Shown here piece after piece: positions 1-11,405 of a stretch of 64,000 bases of DNA. Origin of the DNA: Branchipolynoe longqiensis (Eukaryota > Annelida > Polychaeta > Phyllodocida > Polynoidae); contig CM059191.1 in assembly GCA_030323885.1 (NCBI GenBank), positions 806,001 to 870,000 on the forward strand. Direction: 5' to 3'. The notes under the pieces are model-generated. The model searched no databases. It had not been told where the DNA came from and worked only from the letters and a program-made list of their open reading frames with translations. The translations under genes were made by a program, and so were the position numbers. Each line of letters starts with the position of its first letter. Within the stretch, counting starts at the first letter, position 1.

Positions 1-1359
1 ATTTCAGTAGCAGATAGATAATTGGTTGGTATGGTTAGTAGCCTATGTTAGTTTTTTTCGGATTTTCTTGGCATATATGTATTTTATTTTATTATATTTA
101 AATATATATGATATATAATAGTAATGGATAAGTATTATAAAGGGGACGAGGTGATGTAGACAGCCTAATACAGCATTGTCCAGTAGCCTACCAATTTAGT
201 TGGATATAGGTAATGTTATAAGCAAAAGACAATTTGACATAGGGATATGAAATAGTCAAAATAGATGGGTGGCGTGATTTCAAATGAATCAAATCCAAAG
301 CCCCCTTTAAAACCACCAACAAGGTGTATTATAATGCCTACAACTTATACTGTACTAAGTCGGCCCTATGCACAAGTGTCTCTTCACAAATATCTTTGCA
401 GATGTACAGAAGTGGCGGATTAAATATTAGGTTGAGTAGGGTTAACCAAAGGGACCCAGAAGGGAGGCAGGCCCGAGAGCACACTTACAAAATATGTTTT
501 AATTGAATGTAGGCCTATTAATTAAATAAAGCTTAGCCTAGGATGCCAGGCCTTGACTTTGGGGGTGTTCGTAACCTTAACAGTTACAGGCTGCAGAACT
601 GCAGCAATATAACGGCACCGATAAATCGGTCTGTTGGTTGAAGTGTAGACTTCTGGGGGATGGTTGTAGAAGAGGGGAGTTCCTTACAACGATAACAACA
701 AGTCATTGAAGCGGTACCGGTTCAATCCAGTCCGATTTTGGCAGAGCACTGGTGTCCAGTCACCGATGGGTTGGCAGGAAGGGGTGGGGATGGGAGATGG
801 AATCTGCAGCAAGAAGGTGGAAAGTGAGACAGCGAAAAAGGAAAAGGGCCCCACCCAAGCAAACAACTCCCTTGATCAGGGGGGAGGAATAAGCCCGGGA
901 GACAAAAAAAAGAAAGGGTAGTATAGAGGAAAGAGAAATGAGGAGAGTTGAGTCAAAGGGCCATGGATGCCTCCTTGCCCTCTGGTGACCAGTCGGCGAG
1001 CCAGAGACACGGACGGAGTAAGAGGTAGAAGGTGAAATGCTGGTCGGCTCACCCTGCTGGAACTCTTTTCAGACATATTCAAGGAGTCCGGCAGTGGAGA
1101 GGTGATAGAAGAAGTGTGGACGAGATGGGGTATGGACAGTAAGTGTAGGATGCCAGGTGGTAGGCCTAACAGAGGGTCTGGGTGGTTAATGCGCCACTGA
1201 TGTAGCTACACTTATATTTAATTTGCTACGGAATTATATTCTACTACTGTCATTTGACTGAACAAAAGCCAACCATGATATCAACGCAACACGTGTACAA
1301 TAATTATAATGAAAAGTTAGTTAATTTTTTTTTATTTAAACAAAAAAATCCCATCTCAC
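1..1359. other. non-coding DNA downstream of the INTU exon
   Basis: On the minus strand this is the start of the intron that follows the INTU-like exon, whose donor GT is at 1359-1358. I looked for the next exon, which should continue the PDZ domain after its first strand, and did not find it, so it probably lies outside the window. The stretch is AT-rich with a purine-rich patch around 770-950. The short ORFs here have no recognisable domains. Confidence 0.5.
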
Positions 1360-2015
1360 CTATCTTGATTTGCCCGATTCGGAGCGCCTCTCCATCGGGC
1401 AGCAATCCTTGCACCATGATCCTCCGGTCTCGCGTCGAACCGTTCACCTGGTTCGCCTTGGAGCCGAAGTACCCGGGCACAATCCCAAACAGTGTTTCAC
1501 ACAGGGTGGCCCGGCGGCCATAGTTGTGTCTGAGAGGGTCTACGAACAGTCTGACGTCCTTTGTCAACCCTGTCGGCACGTCGTTGAAAGTCACTGTGTG
1601 TCCCGGTGAGTGGTTCATGTGGTTGCGCAGATTGTTCCGCGTTGCCGCTGCCGCCACAGCAGAACCACCCAAACTGCCATTTTGCTGTAGCTGCGGTTCT
1701 GCGTTATTATTGTTCGGTTTGCTCCTCGGCGTGATGATGCCCTTCACTTTCTTCCCAAGCCCCTTTTTGTTCTTAGCTGTCTTCGTTGTCTTCGCGGCGC
1801 GCTCGATGGCATCCCCGGACTTGGCGCCCGGCACACCGCCATTTTGGTGTGCCGGCGTTCCGCTAGAGGGCGCGCGCTGCTTTTGCTGGGGGTGGTAGTT
1901 GTCGTCTGTTCCGCCAGGCGGCGGCTCTGAGCTCCAGTAATCGGCCGAGCCTGATTGGACGTAGAAGACGTCGCCCTTCTTGCCGACTGAGCCCGCCCAT
2001 GCCGGCTCGAACGAG
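1360..2015 (-). CDS. INTU: internal exon of an Inturned-like (PDZ, planar polarity effector) protein
   Basis: Seen: a 656-bp minus-strand exon, open throughout (218 codons plus one base at each end), bounded by an acceptor (TTTTACAG, AG at 2017-2016) and a donor (G|GTGAGA, GT at 1359-1358). The peptide starts SFEPAWAGSVGKKGD then VFYV, which parallels the LEPEW / GELFYLE segment I recall from vertebrate INTU. A basic Lys-rich stretch follows (residues about 82-93), then KDVRLFVDP (about 152-160), LFGIVPG (about 175-181) and VQGLLPDGEALRIG (about 201-214). These match the order DV-VNP, LVGI and HGLLP-G-A-SGQ-IGD that opens the INTU PDZ region. Known: INTU is a CPLANE-complex protein acting with FUZ and WDPCP in planar cell polarity and ciliary assembly. 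Only this piece of the protein is present; the rest of the PDZ domain must lie in a following exon. No start codon belongs to this exon. The family assignment is from recalled motifs, not a search. Confidence 0.77.
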
Positions 2016-2239
2016 CTGTAAAACCAGGGAAGGAAAGGAGGGAGGTTAGAGCTTGGTGTAATTAAGCGAAAATGTGGAAAATGGCGTTTAGAATTCAGTT
2101 CAAGCTAGTGACATCTAGCGGCAGAATTTTGAACCACTCTAGTCGGGTCGTTTCCCTAACTGCCTATGCTTTCACCTGCTATATCTCCGTAAAAAAATGC
2201 TTGGAAAAATAATAAAATGCTTGATTATATTCAGATTTT

Positions 2240-2480
2240 TTTTTGAGGGGGGGGGTATATTAGTTGTTTAAGCAGGGAAAATTCAGTGGCAGACGATTGG
2301 TCTTCCTCATTCCACTGCTCCTTGCCCGATCCTAGTAATGCCGAGCGTCTGGCTAGAAAGCGACAAGTTTCAATTTTTAAGTCATTGGTTTGACTCGACC
2401 AGCATTCGAACCCACGATCCCATGATCTACCAACACGGCAGATGGATGCTCTAACTCATTCGGCCATCCCGTCTGGTTCA
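2240..2480 (-). mobile_element. tRNA-derived SINE (type S1 head, poly(G/C)-tail variant)
   Basis: Antisense copy. The tRNA-like head at the right end contains the box B complement (CATTCGAACCC on this strand) and reads as a Ser/Leu-like tRNA head ending at the GATGGCCGAATGAG complement. The left end carries TTTTTTTTGAGGGGGGGGG before TATATTAGTTGTTTAAGCAG, so in sense the tail is C-rich then A-rich. The same tail recurs at 21490, 52685 and 56370. Confidence 0.75.
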
Positions 2481-2723
2481 AATATTCATATCGCAACAGG
2501 ACTCAAGCTCTTCTTGTAATATATTAAGAAAAGAAAAAAAGACAACTATATTGTATTTTTCTTCTGCCGCTCTCTTCATATATTACACCCCTCCAGTTAA
2601 GCTGGTGACATCTATCGGCAGAATCTGGAACTACTCTAGTTGGGTAGTTTCCAGCTTAACTGGCGGGGGGTCTATTCACTGAATCTAAGGAAACGGAGTG
2701 CGTTAAAAGTGATAGAACTTGCC

Positions 2724-3078
2724 TTAAAGCTGCATAGTCCGATGAAGCATCAAATTTTCAAAACCAAAACAAGTATCTCAATTTGATTATACATATCTAA
2801 CTGAAATACTTGTGCACTTGTTAAACATTTGTCACCACACAAAATGGAATACTGAGGCAATTTAATAGAACCTATTACTGCAGAAACCTATGGTGTCAGA
2901 GTTTTGGCAAGCTTGCCAAAACAAATTTTGCTTGTTTGCACTTCAAATATCTCAAAAGTTAGCGATTTAAAATAAAGGTTACTTCAAGTGAAAGTAGGGT
3001 AGAGTATAATGATCAACCTAATATGTTTATCTCAGAAAATGACAGAAACTCAAAACCCACCGGTCTATGCAACTTTAA
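2724..3078 (+). mobile_element. TTAA-flanked TIR element, family A copy 1
   Basis: A 355-bp segment bounded by TTAA at both ends, with inverted termini (TTAAAGCTGCATAGTCCGAT on the left, the reverse complement of CGGTCTATGCAACTTTAA on the right). Three more copies lie at 5700-6054, 22350-22899 and 55220-55576. A TTAA target duplication is the signature of piggyBac-type transposition. There is no ORF, so it is non-autonomous. Confidence 0.8.
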
Positions 3079-3620
3079 TTAGCTGAGAATAGCTGCGTGT
3101 TCACATTATCCATTATCAACCAATATATAGCCCTAACCTCCCAACCGGAAAAAAAAGGCTGATTAACCGATCCCAGAGTCACGCTATGTTGATTCGAAAA
3201 CGAGGTTAGTTGCCCAACTAATCCTAGCAAAGGCCTAGCAATGCCATGGTTTGCCTCAATGTAAAGGTGGATAAAATAGTGAAAGTGTTATTACAATTTG
3301 TTTTCATGTATTTCTGATTAAGGATATAGACAAACAACGATTTCCGACATGGATGATGATAATTAGAGCAATCGCAGATCTCTCAGCAATGTGTGGGAAA
3401 AGCGTGTAATTAATTATAGCTGCACTGGCAAGTGTCTGCACCATCAGTGATTCACTAGAAATTTAGTGCAATTCCATATCTTTCAACCCTGACCTCGATT
3501 GCATTTGAAAGCGAGGCTACTTACACTCAACACTGACCAAAAGTGAGATCGGTCAAGAACATCAACTATATCAAGCAGTTATTGCCTGATAAGGAGTTTG
3601 AGGACCGAGAGGCTCTATTA
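3079..3620. other. unassigned AT-rich DNA
   Basis: I see no gene, repeat family shared within the window, or RNA gene here. Confidence 0.4.
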
Positions 3621-3624
3621 TGGT

Positions 3625-3690
3625 TGTTTATTTGAGTTTTACATCCTGGCAACATCTAAGGTCATATCAGGACGGTGGGCTGGGGCTCTA
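3625..3690 (-). mobile_element. SINE S1 3'-end fragment
   Basis: Contains GAGTTTTACATCCTGGCAAC and AAGGTCATATCAGGACGG, the conserved 3' end of the S1 SINE in antisense. The rest of the SINE is missing. Confidence 0.6.
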
Positions 3691-3912
3691 TTATGAAAAT
3701 CGTTCATACACATTCCAGAGACTAAAGGTTTGAAGGTGATAGTCTATTATGTAATGGACCATAGCAAAATATCACAAAGTGAAACCAGACTAGTTAAGTT
3801 CGATATCAGCTGTAGCGAACTGGTCATGCCCACGAGAAATGTCTATGTATATCACCATAGAGAATGTGTTACCAACACCGTTTACATAGTTTATAATCGA
3901 AAGACATGACTT

Positions 3913-4022
3913 TACATAATAGCAAATGCATACATAATAGCAAATGCATACATAATAGCAAATGCATACATAATAGCAAATGCATACATAATAGCAAATG
4001 CATACATAATAGCAAATGCAAT
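3913..4022. repeat. 18-bp tandem repeat, about six units
   Basis: Unit ACATAATAGCAAATGCAT repeats head to tail. The length is a multiple of three, so the minus strand shows a spurious CICYYV repeat peptide. Confidence 0.9.
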
Positions 4023-4242
4023 GTACATTGTCTTTGATAATAATACAAGTGGATGTCCAGTGCTTGCCAATGGGTCGAACCTGAAGACTGAGGCCTATTT
4101 TAGTACAAACCACCCGCAGATATAAACAATCATATCTTAAAATTATTATTGCAAATGGTCAGAATTATATTATGCACTATGGAATTGCATTCTAGTGATT
4201 TCAGACGACACTAGTGCCATTCGATCGAGCATGAAGCAGTCG

Positions 4243-4365
4243 TGTATCACCCTACGTATGAAATACAATAAAAGAAGGCACCTCACTGCTACCCCACAAC
4301 TTTGGATAGCACACCCACCCTACGTGTGAAATAAAATAAGAGAAGGCACCTCACTGCTGACTGCC
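4243..4365. repeat. imperfect tandem duplication of about 70 bp
   Basis: The motif CCCTACGT-TGAAATA followed by GAAGGCACCTCACTGCT occurs twice in direct orientation, separated by ACCCCACAACTTTGGATAGC. Confidence 0.7.
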
Positions 4366-5297
4366 TCACATTTGAAAAACAACTATTATAACTCAATGAC
4401 ATAATAACATTCAAGACCCACAACCACCACTGAATAACTACATCTTCAACCAGCAATGCACGCAATATAAACCACTATACATGCACAACATGGCACTATT
4501 AAAAGACTAACCGTTATTGAAACCAAATCTAACTGATATACAAACACAGCATATGATTTAACCACTAGTGTACATTACTGCACACTCTATCTTGATGCAT
4601 ATACCTTGCACTATGTTGAGTACCTACGCTGTACACTATGCAGCATAGGCTGCTCCCCCACTTTCTTTTTATGTTCAGAATGGGTTGTGCTGCACACAAT
4701 GCAACACATTCCACTTCCACTATGTACAAATCAAATGCGATCACCCCAACGGCTGGAAGACCAGTGCCCTGGTGCTGACAAAATATGTATTCAGATGAAT
4801 AAAACCTGCTAACCCACAATTTTGGAAAACGCACCCACCAAAACTCACACGTAGCTAGCAATAAAACCACTACCAACTCCATCATCTAACCCTGTTATTG
4901 ACAAGCACTCACACAAATAGCCAAAACATAGAAAGTTACTGACATGTAAAGTTTTCTCAAGGTTGAAATTTTATGAAATATTATAGTAATTGTATACTGC
5001 TTTGTTGCACCAAAAGGTAGTCTATATGTATGAAAACTACTGAATGTCTGACGCGCATTAATATCAGAAATCTGCCTTAAGTAAGTATTTCATTGTGTAC
5101 AACAAACAATGGGCTATTCGTAGCCTTTTCATTCACGTTTCTATGTTTAGTGATAGTATCTAAGGTAGGCACACCCTGAGCCTGAGGGGAAACTAACTGG
5201 CTCAACGGCAAAAGGTATTGTCTGATGAAAATAGTATATAGATTAAAAAGGGCAAAGGTGAAAGGTACACTTATACTTAACACCATGCTGCCCTCTA
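4366..5297. other. unassigned DNA
   Basis: Overlapping ORFs of about 100 codons or fewer occur on both strands near 4565-4885 and 5077-5376, with no recognisable domain or splice context. I make no gene call. Confidence 0.4.
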
Positions 5298-5469
5298 CCG
5301 TATTCTCGCGGGTTAATGCCCATGTGTGCGGTAATGCCCCCCCCCCCCACTTGGCTAATAGTACGTAAACGCCCACCTCTTAAACACCCATGTGTGGGTA
5401 AACGCCCACCCACCCACTTCAGTGATTTGCCAATTTAAACGCTCAGGGGGTTAACCCACGAGAATACAG
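5298..5469 (+). mobile_element. TA-flanked TIR element, family C copy 1
   Basis: 172 bp between TA dinucleotides (5296-5297 and 5470-5471). The ends are inverted: CCGTATTCTCGCGGGTTAA on the left and the complement of TTAACCCACGAGAATACAG on the right. A second copy is at 47338-47504 and a lone end at 35137-35156. The TA duplication suggests the Tc1/mariner superfamily. Confidence 0.75.
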
Positions 5470-5699
5470 TAGTTAATGAATGGTCTTTGACAAATTCTGT
5501 TGAAAGTTGTGTTGAACTGCATGCGTGATCAACGTCAAATATAGATTCTGATTGGCTCTCGACAGTTATCTACCCGACTATGATGTAAGTAACAGACAAG
5601 CTTAGTTCTCTTAATACATTACACAATCAGTGCCGTCTTATTTCATGGACACACTGGGTGCTTAGTTCCCCGTGCCCCCACGCGCTTAAGCTCATATTA

Positions 5700-6054
5700 T
5701 TAAAGTTGCATAGTCCGATGGTTTTGAATTTCAGTATTTTTTCTGCGATAAATATATTAGATCGATCACTAGTATCTACTTTACATTACTTCAAAGTTAC
5801 TTTTATTTTAAATGGTAAACTTTTGAGATATTTTGAGTGCAAACATGGAAAATTAGTTATGGCAAGCTTGCCAAAACTCTGACACCACAGACTTCTGCAG
5901 TAACAGGTTCTGTTAAATTGACTCAGTATTGCCTTCTACGCAGAAACACATGCTTAATAAGTGCATCAGTATCTAAGTTAGATATGTAAAATCAAATCTA
6001 GATAATTGGTTTGGTTTTGAAAATGTGATATTTCATCGGACTATGCAGCTTTAA
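5700..6054 (-). mobile_element. TTAA-flanked TIR element, family A copy 2
   Basis: 355 bp with intact TTAA at both ends, in the opposite orientation to the 2724 copy. Termini are TTAAAGTTGCATAGTCCGAT and the complement ATCGGACTATGCAGCTTTAA. Confidence 0.8.
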
Positions 6055-6447
6055 ACAGCAATGGCGTTAAGGTGGAACTCGGGGCCTCCTTATTTGCAAA
6101 ATGAATGCCAGATCTGGGTCGTTAAATCCATTAATGTTGGGGACGAGGGAGGAGGGGGGCGGGGGTAAGGGCCCCTAGTACATTGCTTTGCCCGAGGGCA
6201 TTAAGTATTCTCTGTACACAATCTAACTTTGATTATGTAGCACACCAGGATAAGCTCCCACCCCCACACAGTGAGTGGCACGCCATACCTTCACCACAAC
6301 TGCCTTGTGGCACAGAGAGCCGGCATGTGGCAGCACTAAACCTCTGAGAGAACAAACCATGATGACCCGGATAATTGAACCAATACAGGGGGGTGACTTC
6401 CATATACGCAGGTATACAGTTGCGTACCACCGAAAAACACAAATATA
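6055..6447. other. unassigned DNA
   Basis: G-rich patch near 6145-6175. Nothing else is recognised. Confidence 0.35.
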
Positions 6448-6704
6448 TGAGACTGTCTCAAATGGTGCTAAGCAATATGGGACAAAACTGTGTCCATTGT
6501 AATGATCAACATATTATCTGCTCATGCATTTGCTCAGGATAAACTGATTTGTTTTTTACATGGTGTTTCATAATCCCAATAGAATACATATTGATTTGAA
6601 GCAAATGTCCTTGTGTTTCTAGTGTAACCATTTCTGTGCGGTTTTGTGTCAATCGTTACAATGGACAGAAAGAAGAAGAGTTATCACCTTTTGAGACGGG
6701 CTCA
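6448..6704 (+). mobile_element. TA-flanked TIR element, family B copy 1
   Basis: 257 bp between TA dinucleotides. The left end TGAGACTGTCTCAAATGGTG is mirrored on the right by CACCTTTTGAGACGGGCTCA. Two further copies with the same interior are at 21784-22041 and 58011-58268. Non-autonomous. Confidence 0.8.
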
Positions 6705-6873
6705 TATATATATTTGCTTTTTTTTTAAAACATCAAATATATGATGTTTTATAGCGCTTTATTCTAATGGCATTTTATTCCATCTGCGAACCAAGTTGCA
6801 AATCCCTTGGTAGGCCCCTGCAATATGTGTCGTTCCCATCACTTTGGAGGAAGCGACCTGGGATCTTGATCAA

Positions 6874-7625
6874 AGATTCTCCCCGTACTTGCAGTTGGGG
6901 TGAAAAAGAACCCATTAGAATAGGTTGCGAGAGGCTGGGTAAATGAAATCAGCAGATGAATTCTTAATTTAAAAAGCTAAATATATTCTTCACATACATC
7001 TTCATAACACACGATATTCACACGCATGCGCTGTGGCAACGGTCCCACAATCGTAGTGCTCGTCGTCACCGTCAGATGTTGCCTGAGTTGTGAATATTGT
7101 GTATTAATAGTGACTGACTAGTTTGGCACCCCCCTAAAATTTTCAAAATGGTCCAAATATGAACATTTTATTTTTCTTGGAAGCTCCAATGACCCAAAAG
7201 CAATATACTTTTGGAATTTTCAAAATATCCCAAAATTTGACTGACATACATGCATTTAAAAGTTAGTAATTTCCATAGCTTTTGTATGCGCTGTGGTAAC
7301 GGTCCCACAACTGTAGTGTTCGTCGTCGCCGTCAGATGTCGCATGCGCTCTGAATAGTGTGTATTACCCACTACTTCTGATTTGACAAATATAATAAAGC
7401 ATATACTTTAATGGACTTTAAAAGTCAAATCAACAGTGTTATGTGGTCGCCATCTTGTCTTTTTGCATTCTCTCCCACTTCACCAACTCTGTGCCAATGG
7501 AGTTAGACATTAGATACTGGAACTAAGAATTCCACTTCCTGTTCCATACTAAAGCAGTTTTCGCTCATATTTAGACTAGGTTGTCATTCACCCCTACTGC
7601 AAGTATGGGGTAAATCTTTCATCGA
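6874..7625. mobile_element. fold-back element with an internal direct duplication
   Basis: GATCAAAGATTCTCCCCGTA continuing into CTTGCAGTTGGGGTGAA at the left is repeated inverted at about 7570-7625 (TTCACCCCTACTGCAAGTAT then GGGGTAAATCTTTCATCG). Inside, a segment of about 90 bp beginning GCGCTGTGG.AACGGTCCCAC occurs at about 7027 and about 7287 in direct orientation. No ORF of note. Confidence 0.55.
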
Positions 7626-7796
7626 AGTGCGATCCATCACAGCTCTGTGACACTATCCACTCTGACAAAGTTCTGTCACCGAGTTCATCTTTACTTTCAT
7701 AGAGATCAGTCTTACTGTCCTCCAATAATTTCCAGATTGTTGTGAAATAAACTGCAAACAAAACAAAAAAGTGTGAAAACTGCTTTTTCTCTTATG

Positions 7797-8381
7797 GCCC
7801 TGTCACATTACGACGCATCTCGCAAGTGCATGGCCAACGGTAAAATCACTATTTTTACGGCGAGATGTGTTGAACTTTGCGGCGCAGGGGGCCAAGTTGG
7901 ATGTATACATACCGTATACATCGAATTATGCTCACGGTACATTCGCAGAACGCCGATGAACATTATATATGTTATTTGATTGGCAGAACTACACCTCATA
8001 TGTTACATATGTCAAGACACGGTGGAGAAACGCAAAACGTACGTTAGACGTATGTTACACTATGTTAGACTACGTTATCCATACGTTATCAGTACGTGGA
8101 CTGTACGTTTCCACTGCCTTTAACGTAGGTCAACATAGTGACAACGATTGTCTAACGTACGTCTAACGTACATCAACGTATGCATAATGTATGGCCGATG
8201 TAACACCCATGCGTTGTCATACGTCGAAAGTTTTGTGCATGCACAAAACTTTCACGACCCCCTAATGAGCGACGCCGTATATCGACGTATGCATAACGAA
8301 CGTGTAACGCATTACGACATAGCGGCCAAAAATCACTTATGTCGACAATCGTTTACGCGATGCGTTGTAATGTGACAGGGC
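7797..8381. mobile_element. 585-bp TIR element dense in ACGT motifs (family M)
   Basis: Termini are near-perfect inverted repeats: GCCCTGTCACATTACGACGC on the left and the complement of GCGTTGTAATGTGACAGGGC on the right. The interior between about 8030 and 8320 has many ACGT, TACGT and CGTACG tetra- to hexamers. The TSD is not clear. There is no transposase ORF, so it is a non-autonomous DNA element. Confidence 0.75.
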
Positions 8382-8423
8382 TTTTAGCATCCGGGGCCTA
8401 GTATCCCTATACACAGGTATGTA

Positions 8424-8550
8424 ACTCCGTTCCACCTGAGATTTAACATTTCTTTCTTTTTTTAAAGCTAAAATATATGATGCAAATGCATTTGATTCAA
8501 TCGACAAAGTCAGCGCACCACCTGAAACTGCCAAGCGAGGCCGCTGACCC
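8424..8550 (+). repeat. direct duplicate, left copy (pairs with 9026-9156)
   Basis: GTTCCACCTGAGATTTAACA through to GCCGCTGACCCCG is repeated about 600 bp downstream at 9026-9156 with small changes. A SINE fragment and a GAAA microsatellite lie between the copies. Confidence 0.75.
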
Positions 8551-8583
8551 CGACGGTTGTATTGTTACACCATGAGCAGCGGT

Positions 8584-8637
8584 GAGTAACAGCAGCTGCT
8601 AGTTGTCAGTAACAGCAGCTGCTAGTTGCGAGTCGCG
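8584..8637. repeat. short tandem duplication with CAGCAGCTGCT palindromes
   Basis: GTAACAGCAGCTGCTAGTTG occurs twice back to back with a short linker. Confidence 0.65.
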
Positions 8638-8764
8638 GCAGCTTCTGTGTCCTGGAAGAGCCCTCCCTGTCACTGAACCCGTCATCTGAATTACTGCAGC
8701 ATCGCATGAGGCGGCAGTGTGCGCACGTGCGATTAGCCACCGTAAAGCCTGTTAAACCTCAAAG

Positions 8765-8886
8765 TTTGTTTGTTTGTTGTTGTTTTACATCCTAGCAACA
8801 TCTAAGGTTATATCAGCATGGGTACCGAATTGTGACAGCGCGCGCTCATGGCGACTTTATAGTGCTTCCCCACTGGGAGACCAGGA

Positions 8887-8965
<79 letters not shown>

Positions 8966-8970
8966 TAAGA
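8765..8970 (-). mobile_element. SINE S1 fragment ending in a GAAA microsatellite
   Basis: The S1 3' region (TTGTTTTACATCCTAGCAAC, then CACTGGGAGACCAGG) runs straight into about 20 GAAA/AAAG units at 8884-8970. The tRNA-like head is missing. The microsatellite gives spurious Lys/Glu/Arg repeat ORFs. Confidence 0.7.
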
Positions 8971-9025
8971 AAGAAAAGGCCATCCAACTGCTGCCCTACT
9001 GGGAAACAGTGCCACCAACATTATG

Positions 9026-9156
9026 GCTGCGTTCCACCTGAGATTAACATTTCTCTTCTTTTTTTAAAGCTAAAATATCTGATGTAAATGCATTTTATTC
9101 AATCGACTCACAAAGTCTGCATACCACCTGAAACTCTCAAGCTAGGCCGCTGACCC
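9026..9156 (+). repeat. direct duplicate, right copy
   Basis: Second copy of the 8424-8550 sequence, ending at GCTAGGCCGCTGACCCCG. The degenerate recombinase retroelement starts soon after it. Confidence 0.7.
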
Positions 9157-9689
9157 CGCCCGCCCACCCACCCGCAACACCGGTTGCAGGCACCCCCCTC
9201 TCCTCACACCCTACACAATAACAGCCGGCCTGCAGGGGACATGTGATGGAATTCCTGAAGCACCAGCGGGGCCTTCTCACCCCCAAGTCCCCTTCCCCAA
9301 CCTACACCTCCCCCCTCCACCCCCAGCTCACTCAACCGATATCGACCAGACACTTCCCCACCTTGTCGTTGATTGGTTTGACACTTCTGTTGATGTTGCT
9401 CTTTCTATCCCACCTGACTGCCTTTCCCGCAGGTTCTGCCCTCCCCCCCTCTGCCCGCTCTTTCAGTCCCTCCTTAGCCACGTTCTGGCCCCGCCCTCGA
9501 GCATCTCTCTGGCGAGACTTCCAGCAGTACCTAGCGATCTTTGAAGCGGTTCGTGCGACTGCTCTTCCTGGACTACATTGCCTCTTCTCCACCCAACCAT
9601 ACACCTACTAATCACTCACCTGCAGCAGATCTAGATTCACACATTAACGTGTTTTTCAACAAAGAGGTTAAGCTCAGAGCATTATTAGC

Positions 9690-10030
9690 CCTTTCCTAGA
9701 ACCACCCTTCATCCCATGGTTTCAAGTAAGCCCGATAATGACCAAGCCCAACATGAACTCGCAGGCAAAAAGTGTAATAATAGATCTCAGATTTCCCCAT
9801 GGTAAAAGGGTTTTTACCTAGGCACCCAATTTAATTTCACCCTCCCCTCTGAGACTACACTTACTGATCGCCTCACACTCCTCGGTAATAATGCTTCGCT
9901 CTGGTCAGCTGACCTGGCCCACACATACCGACAACTACGAGTCTGTCCCTTATCGGTCCCGTTGCTTGGCATGACACTGAATGATAGTTTCTTTATCGAT
10001 ATCGCCCCCTCCCTTTGGTTGCCGAACCTG
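9690..10030 (+). pseudogene. reverse transcriptase remnant
   Basis: One frame reads LWSADLAHTYRQLRV and then LLGMTLNDSFFIDIAP. This matches RT motif A plus the following LPFG region, comparable to the ADISRAYRQL segment of the element at 14831-18203. Stops interrupt the sequence upstream, near 9808. Downstream the frame passes within about 100 bp into recombinase sequence, so the YxDD motif, RNase H and the linker are deleted. Confidence 0.6.
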
Positions 10031-10059
10031 GAAGATGGTACTTTGTTTGCCTCTATCTT

Positions 10060-10990
10060 CCAGGCTACATGCTGAAGCACAATGCCCAACTCCTGACTGT
10101 CTACCGAGCCGGACTGACCATGCGCACCTGGCAGAACAAGGCCTCCCACCTGAAACGCTACCTCCAGTTCTCAACATCCCACTCGTTTCCCCCGCTGAAA
10201 CCCTGCCTCTATGATCGCCTCTGCACCCCCGCTCCCCCGGGGTCGCCGCCCTGAACTACTTTAGCTTGGTCAAGTTGTGGGTTTCCTCCAGTCCCGGCGA
10301 TCACTCAGTCTTTAGGCTCATGAGCTTTCTGTCATGAAACAAGCCATCATAAACTCCTCCACCGATGTCGTATCCCAAGCCCCTGCCCCCCCCCCCCACC
10401 CCGCAGCTCAAAGCTATCGCTACCTGCCTCGCCCAACAGCCCGCTTCGCCACTAGCCTGCATAACTGCCCTCCTCCTCGGTTATTTCTGCTTGCTCCGCC
10501 AGAGCAACCTAGTTGTCAAATCCTCTGCTAACCCGCATGTCCTCAGGTTCACCCAAGTATCTGTCATCGATGATGTTCTCCTAGTCCGAGTCTCCTCACC
10601 AAGACCCACCCAGCCTCCTCATGCCCGGTACTCTTCTCCATTCCCTCGATTCCTAGTTCACTATGCTGCCCTGTCTGAGCCTAGACTGCTTACCTTGAGA
10701 CCGTTGCTCCTGCCAGAGAAAACCCTGCCTTCCTCCTTCCCTCTCGCACCCCCCTGACTGCCAAGACCCTCACTAAGAGCCTCCGCGCTGGTGCGCGCGC
10801 TGCCTTGGACTTCATGCTGTATAGCCTCCGTAGAGGTGCTGCCCAGGCCTGTGCTGCATCTGGCCTCCCACTCACAGCTCTCATGTCTGCTGGCACCTGG
10901 AAGAGTCATCCCCTCCTCACCTATGTGGCGCACCTCAAGGTCAAGGATGCTCCGTCACCACTCGCTCATTTGTTGGGTGAGTGCTGACCT
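10060..10990 (+). pseudogene. tyrosine recombinase remnant
   Basis: Seen in different frames: RAGLTMRTWQNKASHLKRYL (N-terminal helical domain, like the STWRNCRHQARGYVEF of the other copy), LLGYFCLLRQSNLV (first catalytic Arg), and at 10805-10987 the C-terminal LYSLRRGAAQACAASG with GTWKSHPLLTYV. The canonical HxxR histidine is replaced by Tyr (LYSLRR). Several frame changes are needed, so the gene is dead. Confidence 0.65.
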
Positions 10991-11189
10991 TCTCTATACA
11001 ACCTGCTCTACATTCCTCTACAGAACTTTACCTGAACTTTGAACTCTTACACACTCATTCCAGTGCCACAGAACTCTAGGCCATTGACACCTACTTGATA
11101 CACGTTGATAGACCACAACCCGGTTCCTTATTATCTTTTCTTAATAAACCATATTTAAACCACTTCTCTGTTGTGTCCTTCCTCTGAGC

Positions 11190-11345
11190 GCAGCAAATTA
11201 CAGCTGTCACATGTCAACGAGCAGAAAACATGTCGGTTAGAAAAAGGAAAGAAAAGGTGACACGTTAATCGAAACCGTGTCTCAGCTGAGTACAAAATGA
11301 CAAGATGGTGTCTGACTAAGAACAAAGACAGTTATCTAGTACCAA
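11190..11345 (+). repeat. dispersed repeat (three copies: about 11190, 11755, 12510)
   Basis: GAGCAGAAA..ATGTC followed by AGTAAGAAAA or similar, a TGTGTCTCAGCT segment and ACAAGATGGTGTCTGAC recurs at about 11755-11945 and 12510-12705, all in the same orientation about 600-750 bp apart. Its nature is unknown. Confidence 0.6.
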
Positions 11346-11405
11346 TCACACAACATCGCATAATGGGGTTTAGATAAAGAACTGAATGGCTGAATAAGGA
11401 CCTGC

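Larger units (their letters stand above)
9240..11195 (+). mobile_element. degenerate, internally deleted tyrosine-recombinase retroelement
   Basis: Read in several frames, this C-rich region has the same parts in the same order as the better preserved element at 14831-18203: a low-complexity leader, an RT fragment, and a tyrosine recombinase with an Arg motif and an LRR-G-AAQAC box. The RT core after the first catalytic region, and all of RNase H, are missing. The 3' end carries an AATAAA signal near 11142 and a CTTCCTCTG-type terminus like the other copy. Boundaries are approximate. Confidence 0.7.
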
